A stretch of DNA of 64,000 bases, from assembly GCF_013030945.1 (NCBI RefSeq), contig NZ_JABBXF010000030.1, forward strand, positions 1 through 64,000. Reading direction: 5' to 3'. The position numbers and the translations under genes are program-made. How positions within the stretch are numbered: position 1 is the stretch's first letter; every line of letters begins with the position of its first letter. The notes beneath the pieces are model-generated. The model was given only the letters and a program-made list of their open reading frames with translations. It searched no databases and was not told where the DNA came from. The stretch comes from Streptomyces morookaense (GTDB lineage Bacteria > Actinomycetota > Actinomycetes > Streptomycetales > Streptomycetaceae). This document shows positions 26,014 through 33,510 of this stretch, piece by piece.

Positions 26014-27685
26014 GTTGCTGCCGAAGCCGAAGAAGTCGTCCGCGGCGCGGTCGCAGACAGGGCAGACGTCCGCTGCGGTGCCCGCGGCCCCCACGGCGCC
26101 GTCGCTGGCGGATCTGCAACTGCGTCAACTGGCCCGGGCCGCGGTGCAGAAGGAGCGGCACGAGGAGGAGCGGGAGCGTCGGCGTGCGGCCCGGTCGGCG
26201 CCGCGGCGCTGGGCGGACGCGCTGCTGGAACGGATCCGCCGGGGCCTGGGGAGGGCGGATCCCGCGCGGGATGCGGGCCCGCTGTCGGGCGGCGAGGCCG
26301 GGCGGATGCTCGCGCTGGACGCGGCGCAAGCGGCCGGCCCGGCGGCCGCGGTACGGCTGGGGCTGCTCAAGGCCGTGGCCGCCCAGGGCGGTGTGGAGGG
26401 CTACCGGGCGGCGGCGGAGGCGCGCGTGGCCGGGTGGCGTGCCGAGGCGCGTGAACGCGGCCGCGACAAGGGGCTGTTGGAGTGCCTGCCGCCGGGACTG
26501 CAGCCGCGGCGGGCCCGTCTCGCGCGGCGCCGGCGCAAGGCCGACGTGGCGCATCTGGGCGGGCTGGCGGACCAGTTGGCGGCGACGCTGCCGCAGCTGG
26601 ACACGTTGACGGACGACGAGAAGGACTTCGTGACGGGTTCGGCCGTCGCGGCCGCCGCACGGCAGGCGGTGGGGGCGGGGACGGCTCTCGACCTGGCGGG
26701 TCACTCCGTCGAGTCCGTCCGTGCGGCCGAACGGCTGCTGGCCAAGGCGGCGGGCGCCGCGTCCGGGAAGGCGGAGGCGGCACAGGCCGCTGCCGTGCAC
26801 GGGGCGGTCGAGCGCTGGTTGCACGAGCGCGAGGCCCGCGCCTTCGCAGCTTCCCTGACCGGCCTGCCCGCGCAGGAACTCGACGCGCACGTGGAGCGGT
26901 TGGCGGGGTTGCGGGATCCGCTGTCGCGCCGGCTGTGGGAGACGGCGGTGGGCAGCCGGGCCCAGCACGCCGCCGCGCGCTCCGGGGACGTCGAGGAGTT
27001 CCTGCTCCGTCACCAGGACCGGCTGGCGCGCAAGCGGGCCGCGATGCCCTTGCGGGTGTTCCACCGGGACAGGGAGAGCGAGAAGCTGAAGCAGCTGGAG
27101 GCCGAGGCCCTGTTCCTCACGGGCCGGGACAATCTGCGCACGGTCTTCGCGCTGCAGTACCTGCTGCCGTTCACCGGGCCGCATGCCCTGGAGACCCAGC
27201 AGAAGCTCGCCGCCGAGCTGCCGGACTTCCTGCGGGGCCGGATCGCCGACATGCAGGGCTTTCATCCGGCGGAGCCGCTGGAGGAGTTGCTGTCGCGGGT
27301 GGAGGACGAGAAGCGCATCCGCACGGTGCGGGACATGATCCCGCGGCTGGGCCGCGACGGGGCGAACGCCCTGTTCCGGGAGCAGCAGGCGACGCACCTG
27401 GCGCAGGCGGAGGAGTTCGCGCGGGCTGTGCACAAGGCGGAGAAGGCCCGTGCTCGCGGGGGCGTGTTCACCTCGTGCTTCGCCTCGTGCTTCGGCGGAG
27501 GGATTGCGGAGGACGAGTTCGAGGCGTTCCGCAAGCAGGGGCGCGACCTGGCCAAGCAGGCGTCGGGACTGGCGGCGGACTATGCGGCGTACGAGCGGGT
27601 GCTCAACACCCCTGCGTATGCGGGACGGTTCGCCCCCGCCGAGCATGTCCACGTGTGGAAGGACCGGCTCGGGGTCGACAGCTGA
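26003..27685 (+). CDS. unrecognised helical protein with a basic disordered N-terminus
   Basis: This 560-residue protein starts at GTG 26003 (GAAAGGA upstream), inside the end of the HopA1 gene. The first 35 residues (HELLPKPKKSSAARSQTGQT and so on) are Lys/Ser/Ala/Pro-rich. The remainder is almost entirely amphipathic helix, very rich in Ala, Arg, Glu and Leu (LADLQLRQLARAAVQKERHE; EEFARAVHKAEKARA), with two Cys in FTSCFASCFGGG near residue 490. There is no signal peptide or membrane segment. Cytoplasmic helical proteins with unstructured N-termini next to a contractile injection system are candidates for cargo, but no known effector domain is recognised. Confidence 0.6.
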   Translation: MTHELLPKPKKSSAARSQTGQTSAAVPAAPTAPSLADLQLRQLARAAVQKERHEEERERRRAARSAPRRWADALLERIRRGLGRADPARDAGPLSGGEAGRMLALDAAQAAGPAAAVRLGLLKAVAAQGGVEGYRAAAEARVAGWRAEARERGRDKGLLECLPPGLQPRRARLARRRRKADVAHLGGLADQLAATLPQLDTLTDDEKDFVTGSAVAAAARQAVGAGTALDLAGHSVESVRAAERLLAKAAGAASGKAEAAQAAAVHGAVERWLHEREARAFAASLTGLPAQELDAHVERLAGLRDPLSRRLWETAVGSRAQHAAARSGDVEEFLLRHQDRLARKRAAMPLRVFHRDRESEKLKQLEAEALFLTGRDNLRTVFALQYLLPFTGPHALETQQKLAAELPDFLRGRIADMQGFHPAEPLEELLSRVEDEKRIRTVRDMIPRLGRDGANALFREQQATHLAQAEEFARAVHKAEKARARGGVFTSCFASCFGGGIAEDEFEAFRKQGRDLAKQASGLAADYAAYERVLNTPAYAGRFAPAEHVHVWKDRLGVDS

Positions 27686-27840
27686 TCCGGCCCGGCTGCG
27701 TGGGTTCCGGTCGTGGGCGACCGGAGGGGGACGCGTGACGTTCTCGACCACGGTTTCCCGTTCGCGTTGACGCGCCACCTGACCAGTTTGAGCATGAGCA
27801 GGTCAATTTCGCGGAACCAGCGAAAGGACCTCACATCACC

Positions 27841-28977
27841 ATGGACAAGAGAGCAACAACCGCCCGGCTGCGCCGGCTGGTTGCCGTGGTCGGCACCGCA
27901 CTGCTGATCCCGCTCGGGGTCAGCAGCACCGCCTCCGCCGCACCGGCCGACTCCGGCGACGGCCACAGGGCCATCACGCTCGGCGCGCCGGAAACGCTGC
28001 GCACCGTGACGAAGACCGACGCCACCGCCGCCGGCGACCTGGACTGCCGGCCGGGCGAGTCCGTCCTCACCCGCACCCAGTCCTGCTCGTACTGGAGGAT
28101 CCCGGTCGAGTACACCGTCAACAAGGTGCCGGAAGGCACCGCCAACCTGTGGGCGAAGTCCACCGCGACGCTGGACCCGCGCAACCGCTACACCTGGCAT
28201 CAGACGGTCACGCTGCGCCTGACCGACCCCACCACGTGGGCCGGTTTCGCCACGAACGGCTCGGTGGGCTTCGACTGCGGCCACTGCCAGGTGCCCGCAT
28301 CCGGCGAGCGCTACCTGTTCCCGGGCCTCACCGTCACCTACCAGTTCACCGTGACCTCGCCGGGCCGGGCCCTGGTGAGCGACAGCATCCGCCCGTACGC
28401 CACGCTGTCGGCACCCCGGCACGACAAGGGCTCGGCGGTCATCGGCTCGACGTTCCGACCGCGGTGCGACAGCACTCCGCGGATCACTCCGCAGACCACC
28501 GGCGGCTGCGTGTACCCGGACGTGCCGGCGCTGTACAAGATCGACGTGACCAACGCGCGCGTGGCCGCGGTCGGCTGGCACGTGCTGTGGGCGCAGCGGA
28601 ATCTCAAGCACCCGTGGGGCGTGGTGAACAGCCGTTACCCGCTGCACCGCACCTTCGACCAGACGCTGCAGGGGAGGAACCGTGACGTGGCCTGCGGCAC
28701 CGGCGTGCCCCGTCCGCCGAACCGGCCCGACCTGACCTGCGACGAGTACCCCTTCGCCCAGACCTACGAGGGCGCCAGCCGGAACCCGGACTACAGCTGC
28801 CACTTCCTGAACGAGCGGGCCAACTCGCGTGAGGGCTCGGTGCGCAAGGCCGATCTGAACGGGCAGCGCGTACTGGAGAACGATGCATTCTATGTGCAGG
28901 TCGTCAACGTGCCGAAAGCGAAGCGGGACCTCGGCGAGCCGAGCCCGTACGGCCCGGTCGGCTGCGGCCACGACTGA
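27841..28977 (+). CDS. secreted protein with a C-terminal NucA/NucB-type nuclease domain
   Basis: This 378-residue protein has a clear Sec signal (RLRRLVAVVGTALLIPLGV, cleavage near TASAAPA) and an AAAGGA site 12-15 bases upstream. Residues 50-250 form a beta-rich region with several Cys (DCRPGESVLTRTQSC, FDCGHCQVP). The last 120 residues match the NucA/NucB deoxyribonuclease pattern: LTCDEYPFAQTYEG with catalytic Asp/Glu, then RKADLNGQRVLENDAFYVQV. It probably degrades extracellular DNA. Because it is exported, it is unlikely to be loaded into the cytoplasmic injection system despite its proximity. Confidence 0.75.
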   Translation: MDKRATTARLRRLVAVVGTALLIPLGVSSTASAAPADSGDGHRAITLGAPETLRTVTKTDATAAGDLDCRPGESVLTRTQSCSYWRIPVEYTVNKVPEGTANLWAKSTATLDPRNRYTWHQTVTLRLTDPTTWAGFATNGSVGFDCGHCQVPASGERYLFPGLTVTYQFTVTSPGRALVSDSIRPYATLSAPRHDKGSAVIGSTFRPRCDSTPRITPQTTGGCVYPDVPALYKIDVTNARVAAVGWHVLWAQRNLKHPWGVVNSRYPLHRTFDQTLQGRNRDVACGTGVPRPPNRPDLTCDEYPFAQTYEGASRNPDYSCHFLNERANSREGSVRKADLNGQRVLENDAFYVQVVNVPKAKRDLGEPSPYGPVGCGHD

Positions 28978-29034
28978 CCGCTCCGCGAGAGGTGGGGTGT
29001 TCACGTGTTCACATGTTCACGAGAGGGTGATGTC

Positions 29035-29544
29035 ATGCCCGTCCTGATCCGTCAGACCTCCGGAACCGTGCACGTGGACGCCTCCACGGTCGACCTGGCC
29101 GGGGCCGAACTGGTGGTGGAGTTCGAGCCGGAGTGGACCGGCAACGGCCTGGTCGAGGCCGACCCGGCGGGTGACGGCGCCCGCATCCTGTGCGGGCAGG
29201 AGATCGGCAGCATCGCCGTCACCGCCCAGCTGTGGGACGGCGCGCCGCCCCCGGTCGACGATCTCGGGGCCTGGCAGGACGCCGCCGAGGTCTCTGTCGC
29301 ATGGCGTTCGCCGTTCGTCGACTTCGGCACGACCGGCGACGGCGACGACGCCGCGCACCGCCTCGCCCTGCCCGGCCCGGGCACCTACCGGCTGCGGGTG
29401 CACGGCCGGCACCGGGACGACGGCGACCCCCGCGAGGACGAGGACCCGCAGGAGGAGTACCTGATCCAGGTCTGGGCCGCGCCGGATGACGTCGCGGACG
29501 TCATCAAGGCCACGAGCGAGACGGCACGCGGCTGGAGAGCGTAG
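29035..29544 (+). CDS. hypothetical acidic beta-rich protein, possible nuclease partner
   Basis: This 169-residue protein starts at ATG 29035 (GAGAGGG upstream), 57 bases after the nuclease gene. It is acidic, lacks a signal peptide, and looks like a single beta-sandwich (MPVLIRQTSGTVHVDASTVD, LVVEFEPEWTGNGLVEADP, GTYRLRVHGRHRDDGD, EEYLIQVWAAP). In Bacillus, NucA is paired with a cytoplasmic inhibitor (ComJ/Nin); the position and size here would allow an analogous role, but sequence alone does not show it. Confidence 0.6.
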   Translation: MPVLIRQTSGTVHVDASTVDLAGAELVVEFEPEWTGNGLVEADPAGDGARILCGQEIGSIAVTAQLWDGAPPPVDDLGAWQDAAEVSVAWRSPFVDFGTTGDGDDAAHRLALPGPGTYRLRVHGRHRDDGDPREDEDPQEEYLIQVWAAPDDVADVIKATSETARGWRA

Positions 29545-29627
29545 GGCGCCGCGGCCCGGGCGACGTCGGTGTCGCCCGGCCCGCACACCCGATGATTCGG
29601 CAGTGATCCGGTCGCAGTCGCTCCCGG

Positions 29628-29662
29628 CCCTGTCCGGCGGACCTCCGTACCGCCGGACAGGG
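29628..29662. terminator. bidirectional hairpin terminator
   Basis: A 13-base stem, CCCTGTCCGGCGG (29628-29640) with CCGCCGGACAGGG (29650-29662), lies between the convergent hypothetical gene (ending 29544) and the inhibitor-like gene (ending 29671). A smaller stem CCGGGCGAC/GTCGCCCGG sits at 29556-29579. Confidence 0.75.
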
Positions 29663-29670
29663 AGTCGCGG

Positions 29671-30246
29671 TCAGCAGTTCTTGATGAACCAGACGGGCTT
29701 CCAGTTGCCGTGCGGGTCGCCGAAGGGAGCCGGGGGCGTGGTGTAGACCCACTGCATGTGCTTGCCGTACATCACCGCCTGGGTGCCCGGCGTCTGGTTG
29801 TTGTACCACGAGCCGCCGCTGCCCCAGCCGTCGCCGGGCAGTTCCCAGGTCCGGCACTTCCACATGGTGAATTCGTAACCGGTGTAATTGCGGCCCTTGT
29901 AGGCACAGAAGTTCTGCTGACCGCAGTTGCCCGGGGCGTACATGCCGGACTTCCCTGCGCTCAGGTCCCGTACCCGGCTTTCCCCGGGGACGGTGACCAC
30001 CACGGCCGAGGCATCGGACAGTGCCACCTTGTCGAGTGCGACCTGCTTGCCGCCCGACTGCGCGATGACGGTGTCGACTTCTCTCTGCACTCCGGCGATC
30101 TGGGTGGAGCTGAGGCCTGCGTTGCGCCCCTGGGCCGCGAAGGGGCTCAGCGGGGCGGCGGAGCCGTTGCCTGCTCCTGCGACCACCCCGCCCGCTCCGA
30201 GCAGGGCGGCGGCCAGGGTGAGGCCGGTCTTGCGGAGTGTGCTCAT
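29671..30246 (-). CDS. secreted peptidase-inhibitor I36-like protein
   Basis: This 191-residue protein starts MSTLRKTGLTLAAALLGAGG, with a Sec signal ending near SAAPLS and GGGAGGGAACTG upstream. A short helical propeptide-like region follows. The last 85 residues have the crystallin-like I36 pattern: NCGQQNFCAYKGRNYTGYEF, MWKCRTWELPGDGWGSGG, YNNQTPGTQAVMY and a final Cys. Four Cys suggest two disulfides. Family members inhibit metalloproteases or have only a structural role. It is divergent from the injection-system operon. Confidence 0.75.
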   Translation of the reverse strand: MSTLRKTGLTLAAALLGAGGVVAGAGNGSAAPLSPFAAQGRNAGLSSTQIAGVQREVDTVIAQSGGKQVALDKVALSDASAVVVTVPGESRVRDLSAGKSGMYAPGNCGQQNFCAYKGRNYTGYEFTMWKCRTWELPGDGWGSGGSWYNNQTPGTQAVMYGKHMQWVYTTPPAPFGDPHGNWKPVWFIKNC

Positions 30247-30676
30247 GATCAGTTCCCTCCCGTAGGACGTCGAGGAGCGATCGGGGAAGAGACTATGAAG
30301 CCATCGAAGCCCGCGCATCCCGCAGAGGGTTGAAGAGGGCCTGACACCGTGAGGGGACACGGGTAAACCCTCGCGGTAGTGCCCGCCTCCGCGACGCTCC
30401 TTTTGTCGCCGAAAGTTGATCCCGACCTGGCCGTCGGTTGACAAATTCGCTGCCAACTCCCCTGGATTCGCGAATGGTTTGACACGGCATCCGCGCCTTG
30501 ACGATGATCAAAACCAGAATCCACGGCCGGAACCGGCAATGAGCCAGTCGTGCGGCAAGAGAAGTGTCTCCAGCCCCGACGGATGATCGGTGCTGTCCCT
30601 GTTGCCGTGCAGGCGGACAGCGCGCGATCTGCGAAATGGATTCCCCATCGGGACAACTCATGTGAAGGAGAGCTGG
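30247..30676 (+). promoter_or_regulatory. divergent control region upstream of the contractile injection system
   Basis: There is no gene in these 430 bases, which are A/T-richer than the surroundings. TTGACA occurs at 30438-30443 and again at 30479-30484. The second is followed, after 18 bases, by GATGAT (30503-30508), a possible -10. These are candidates for the CIS promoter only. A strong AAGGAG lies before the sheath gene ATG at 30677. Confidence 0.35.
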
Positions 30677-32338
30677 ATGGCAAACTATCTGTCTCCCGGA
30701 GTGTTCGTCGAAGAGACCGCAGGCGGCTCCCGGCCGGTCGAGGGGGTGGCCACGGCGGTCGCCGCGTTCGTCGGCTTCGCGGAGGAGGGGCCGCTGAACG
30801 AGCCCGTCCGGATCACCAACTGGAGCCAGTACACGAAGACGTTCGGCGACTTCGTCGAGGGCTCCTACCTGGCCCACTCGGTCTACGGCTACTTCGCCAA
30901 CGGCGGCGGTACCTGTTATGTCGTACGGGTCGGCGGGCAGGCCGCGGACGCGGACGCCGTCGGGGGCGCGCAGGCCGTGAGCGCTGCCGCGCCGGCGCAG
31001 GTGCTCGGCGGCTTCAAGGTGGCGGCGCTGCCGGCCGCCGCGGGCCGGGAGATCGCGGTCGACGTGCAGCGCAAGCCGGGCGACCCCAAGGCGAGGCGAT
31101 CCGCCGCCGCCGGCAGCGCCGACAAGACGGCCGACAAGGCGGCCGACAAGGCCAAGGCGGGCAAGGACGGTGCGCCGGAGGCCGGTGGTGCGGAGGATCT
31201 GTTCTCCTTCACCGTGAAGGTGGACGGTGTCACCACCGAGGCCTTCGACGTCTCTGCGGAGAAGTCCTCGGCCTCGTACGTGGTGACGCAGGTCAAGCAG
31301 CACTCGAAGTTCGTGTTCGTGGAGGAGAGCACGGCCGGTGCCGCGCTCGCCCTGCCGGAGTCCTCCACCCTGGCGCTGCCTGCCGCTCCCTCCGAAGGCG
31401 TGACCACCGCTGAGGCAGTGACCAAGGACGTGGTCGGCCGCTACGTGGGCAAGGTCAGTGACCGCTCCGGCCTGTCGGGTCTGGAGGCCATCGACGACAT
31501 CACCATGGTCGTCGCCCCCGACCTGATGGCCGCCCACCAGAAGGGCAGCGTCAGCCGCGAGCAGGTCAAGGCCATCCAGCTGGCCATGATCAACCACTGC
31601 GAGAACATGGCCAACCGCATGGCCATCCTCGACCCGCTGCCGGACATGAGCCCCTCCGAGGTCTATGACTGGCGGCAGAACGAGGCGGGCTTCGACTCCA
31701 AGTACGCGGCCCTGTACTACCCGTGGATCCAGGTCGCCGACCCCGTCAGCGGCAAGGGCTTCCTGATGCCGCCGTCCGGCCACGTCGCGGGTCTGTGGGC
31801 CCGCAACGACGAGGCGCGCGGCGTGCACAAGGCCCCGGCCAACGAAGTGGTGCGCGGCGCTCTCGATCTGGGTGTGCAGGTCACCAAGGGCGAGCAGGAG
31901 CAGCTGAACCCGGCGGGCATCAACTGCATCCGCAGCTTTCCCGGGCGCGGTATCCGCATCTGGGGTGCCCGTACCCTCTCCAGCGACCCCGCGTGGCGCT
32001 ACCTGAATGTCCGACGTCTCTTCAACTACCTGGAGGAGTCGGTCTATCTGGGCTCGCAGTGGGTGGTCTTCGAGCCCAACGACGAGCGGCTGTGGTCGAC
32101 GGTCCGGCGCAATGTCAGCGCCTTTCTGCACAACGAATGGCGAGCCGGAGCGCTGTTCGGCGCCAGCCCGGACGAGGCGTTCTACGTCAAGTGCGACGCG
32201 GAGACCAATCCGCCGGAGGTCATCGACGCCGGCCAGGTCGTCTGCGAAATCGGTGTCGCTCCGGTGAAGCCGGCCGAATTCGTCGTCTTCCGGATCGCCC
32301 AGGAATCCCTGGGCGGTGGCGGTGGTGGCGGCGAGTAG
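30677..32338 (+). CDS. cis2: contractile injection system sheath protein
   Basis: This 553-residue protein opens with the conserved sheath N-terminus ANYLSPGVFVEETAGGSRPV, followed by ATAVAAFVGFAEEGP. The C-terminal core reads NCIRSFPGRGIRIWGARTLS, WRYLNVRRLFNYLEESV and FHN-type LHNEWRAGALFG, then a Gly run. It polymerises around the tube and contracts to drive it. An insertion of Ala/Lys/Asp-rich low complexity (residues 135-175, SADKTADKAADKAKAGKD) sits in the surface domain. It is the first gene of the structural operon and closest to Streptomyces-type (subtype IId-like) sheaths. Confidence 0.95.
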   Translation: MANYLSPGVFVEETAGGSRPVEGVATAVAAFVGFAEEGPLNEPVRITNWSQYTKTFGDFVEGSYLAHSVYGYFANGGGTCYVVRVGGQAADADAVGGAQAVSAAAPAQVLGGFKVAALPAAAGREIAVDVQRKPGDPKARRSAAAGSADKTADKAADKAKAGKDGAPEAGGAEDLFSFTVKVDGVTTEAFDVSAEKSSASYVVTQVKQHSKFVFVEESTAGAALALPESSTLALPAAPSEGVTTAEAVTKDVVGRYVGKVSDRSGLSGLEAIDDITMVVAPDLMAAHQKGSVSREQVKAIQLAMINHCENMANRMAILDPLPDMSPSEVYDWRQNEAGFDSKYAALYYPWIQVADPVSGKGFLMPPSGHVAGLWARNDEARGVHKAPANEVVRGALDLGVQVTKGEQEQLNPAGINCIRSFPGRGIRIWGARTLSSDPAWRYLNVRRLFNYLEESVYLGSQWVVFEPNDERLWSTVRRNVSAFLHNEWRAGALFGASPDEAFYVKCDAETNPPEVIDAGQVVCEIGVAPVKPAEFVVFRIAQESLGGGGGGGE

Positions 32339-32391
32339 CCCCAGCCTCTCTCACTCAACGCACAGTCACCAATATCTAAGGAGCAGCAACG

Positions 32392-32865
32392 ATGGCTCAG
32401 CCGGACAACAAGGTCGGTGGACCGCTCACTTCGAACAATTTCATTTTCGAGCTCCAGGGCGTCCAGCTCGAGCAGCTGAAGAGCGTCAGCGGCCTGGAGG
32501 TCAGCCTGGAGGTCGTCGAGAACCCCCAGGTGGGCTCCGACGGCAAGTGGTCCATGAACAAGGTCGCGGGCAACCCGAAGGCACCGAGCATCCGGGTCAC
32601 CCGGACCATGGAGGAGAAGGGCAAGAACAAGCTCGTCTCCGACTGGATCCAGAAGGCCTATTCCCGGGGTGGGGGCTCCGCGATCACCGCGGAGAAGTCT
32701 CAGGCGTCCATCACCTACCGGAACGCCGAGGGCAACAAGGAGATCAAGTTCAACCTGATCGGGGCCTGGGTCAGCTCGTGGAGCGCCGGTGAGGTCAGCG
32801 CCGAGTCCAGCGGCGTGACCGTGGAGACGTTCACCATCGAGTGCGACCGGGTCGAGATCGCATGA
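32392..32865 (+). CDS. cis1: inner tube protein
   Basis: This 157-residue gp19/Hcp-fold tube protein reads GGPLTSNNFIFELQGVQLEQ, SGLEVSLEVVE, a long basic middle (RTMEEKGKNKLVSDWIQKAY), and FNLIGAWVSSWSAGEVSAES, VETFTIECDRVEIA. Stacked hexamers form the tube carrying cargo. It has a strong AAGGAG site. Its stop overlaps the start of the next gene (ATGA). Confidence 0.95.
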   Translation: MAQPDNKVGGPLTSNNFIFELQGVQLEQLKSVSGLEVSLEVVENPQVGSDGKWSMNKVAGNPKAPSIRVTRTMEEKGKNKLVSDWIQKAYSRGGGSAITAEKSQASITYRNAEGNKEIKFNLIGAWVSSWSAGEVSAESSGVTVETFTIECDRVEIA

Positions 32866-33347
32866 GGCGCGGGCGCGTGGTCGAAGGGTCGCCGCTCGCG
32901 CCGGGGGCGTCCGCAGCGTCCGCACAGAACGACGCGCCCGCTTTCTCGCCGGGGACCGCGGGCCCGGACAGCGGGCCCGCGGCTCTCCGCACCGAATTCC
33001 CTTTCACGCTGCCGCGCGGATACGTGGACGAGGACGGGAAGGTGCACCGGCACGGCGTCATGCGGCTGGCCACCGCCCGGGACGAACTGCTGCCGCTGAT
33101 GGACATGCGGGTGCGGGACAACCCGGCATATCTGTCGGTCGTGCTGCTCGGCCGGCTCATCACGCGGCTCGGCACGCTGAAGAACGTCGACGCGAACACC
33201 GTGGAGCAGTTCTTCGCGGCGGACCTGGCGTACTTGCAGAAGTTCTACGAAAAGATCAACACGGACGGCACCTCGCTCGCATCGACAGCGTGCCCCGAGT
33301 GCCATCACGAGTTCGACGTGGACCTGGGGAGCCGCCTGGGGGAATGA
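32862..33347 (+). CDS. T4-baseplate/tail-chaperone-like CIS protein
   Basis: This is a 161-residue protein. After a disordered N-terminus of about 45 residues comes FPFTLPRGYVDEDGKVHRHG, VMRLATARDELLPLMDMRVR, NPAYLSVVLLGRLITRLG and FFAADLAYLQKFYEKIN. This is the pattern of the T4 base plate/tail assembly family found in this position of Streptomyces CIS loci. The C-terminus has CPECHHEFD, a possible half zinc site. It is ATGA-coupled on both sides. It is likely an assembly chaperone for the next large gene product or a baseplate part. Confidence 0.8.
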   Translation: MRRGRVVEGSPLAPGASAASAQNDAPAFSPGTAGPDSGPAALRTEFPFTLPRGYVDEDGKVHRHGVMRLATARDELLPLMDMRVRDNPAYLSVVLLGRLITRLGTLKNVDANTVEQFFAADLAYLQKFYEKINTDGTSLASTACPECHHEFDVDLGSRLGE

Positions 33348-33505
33348 AGACGTACGCGCCCGAGGACCTGCGCTCCGAACTCGCGTACATCGCCTACCAC
33401 TTCCACTGGCCGCACGACCAGCTGCTCGACATGGACCACATCGAGCGGCGTTCGTGGATCAGCCAGATCACCCTCATCAATCGACGCCTCGCGGAAGGGA
33501 CTTGA
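33344..33505 (+). CDS. DUF6760-type small CIS protein
   Basis: This 53-residue protein, MKTYAPEDLRSELAYIAYHF..., has the conserved HWPHDQLLDMDHIERRSWIS segment of the small DUF6760 family seen in Streptomyces CIS loci. It resembles the short second partner of phage tail chaperone pairs (HIERRxW ... L). Its ATG overlaps the previous stop (ATGA). It is five bases from the start region of the giant gene. Confidence 0.8.
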   Translation: MKTYAPEDLRSELAYIAYHFHWPHDQLLDMDHIERRSWISQITLINRRLAEGT

Positions 33506-33510
33506 CGGGC

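Noticed and set aside
24731..27778. A 1015-codon open frame on the minus strand
   Set aside because: It is antisense to three plus-strand genes with good starts and codon bias; its product is Arg/Pro/Gln-rich with no domain. Such frames are common in high-G+C DNA.
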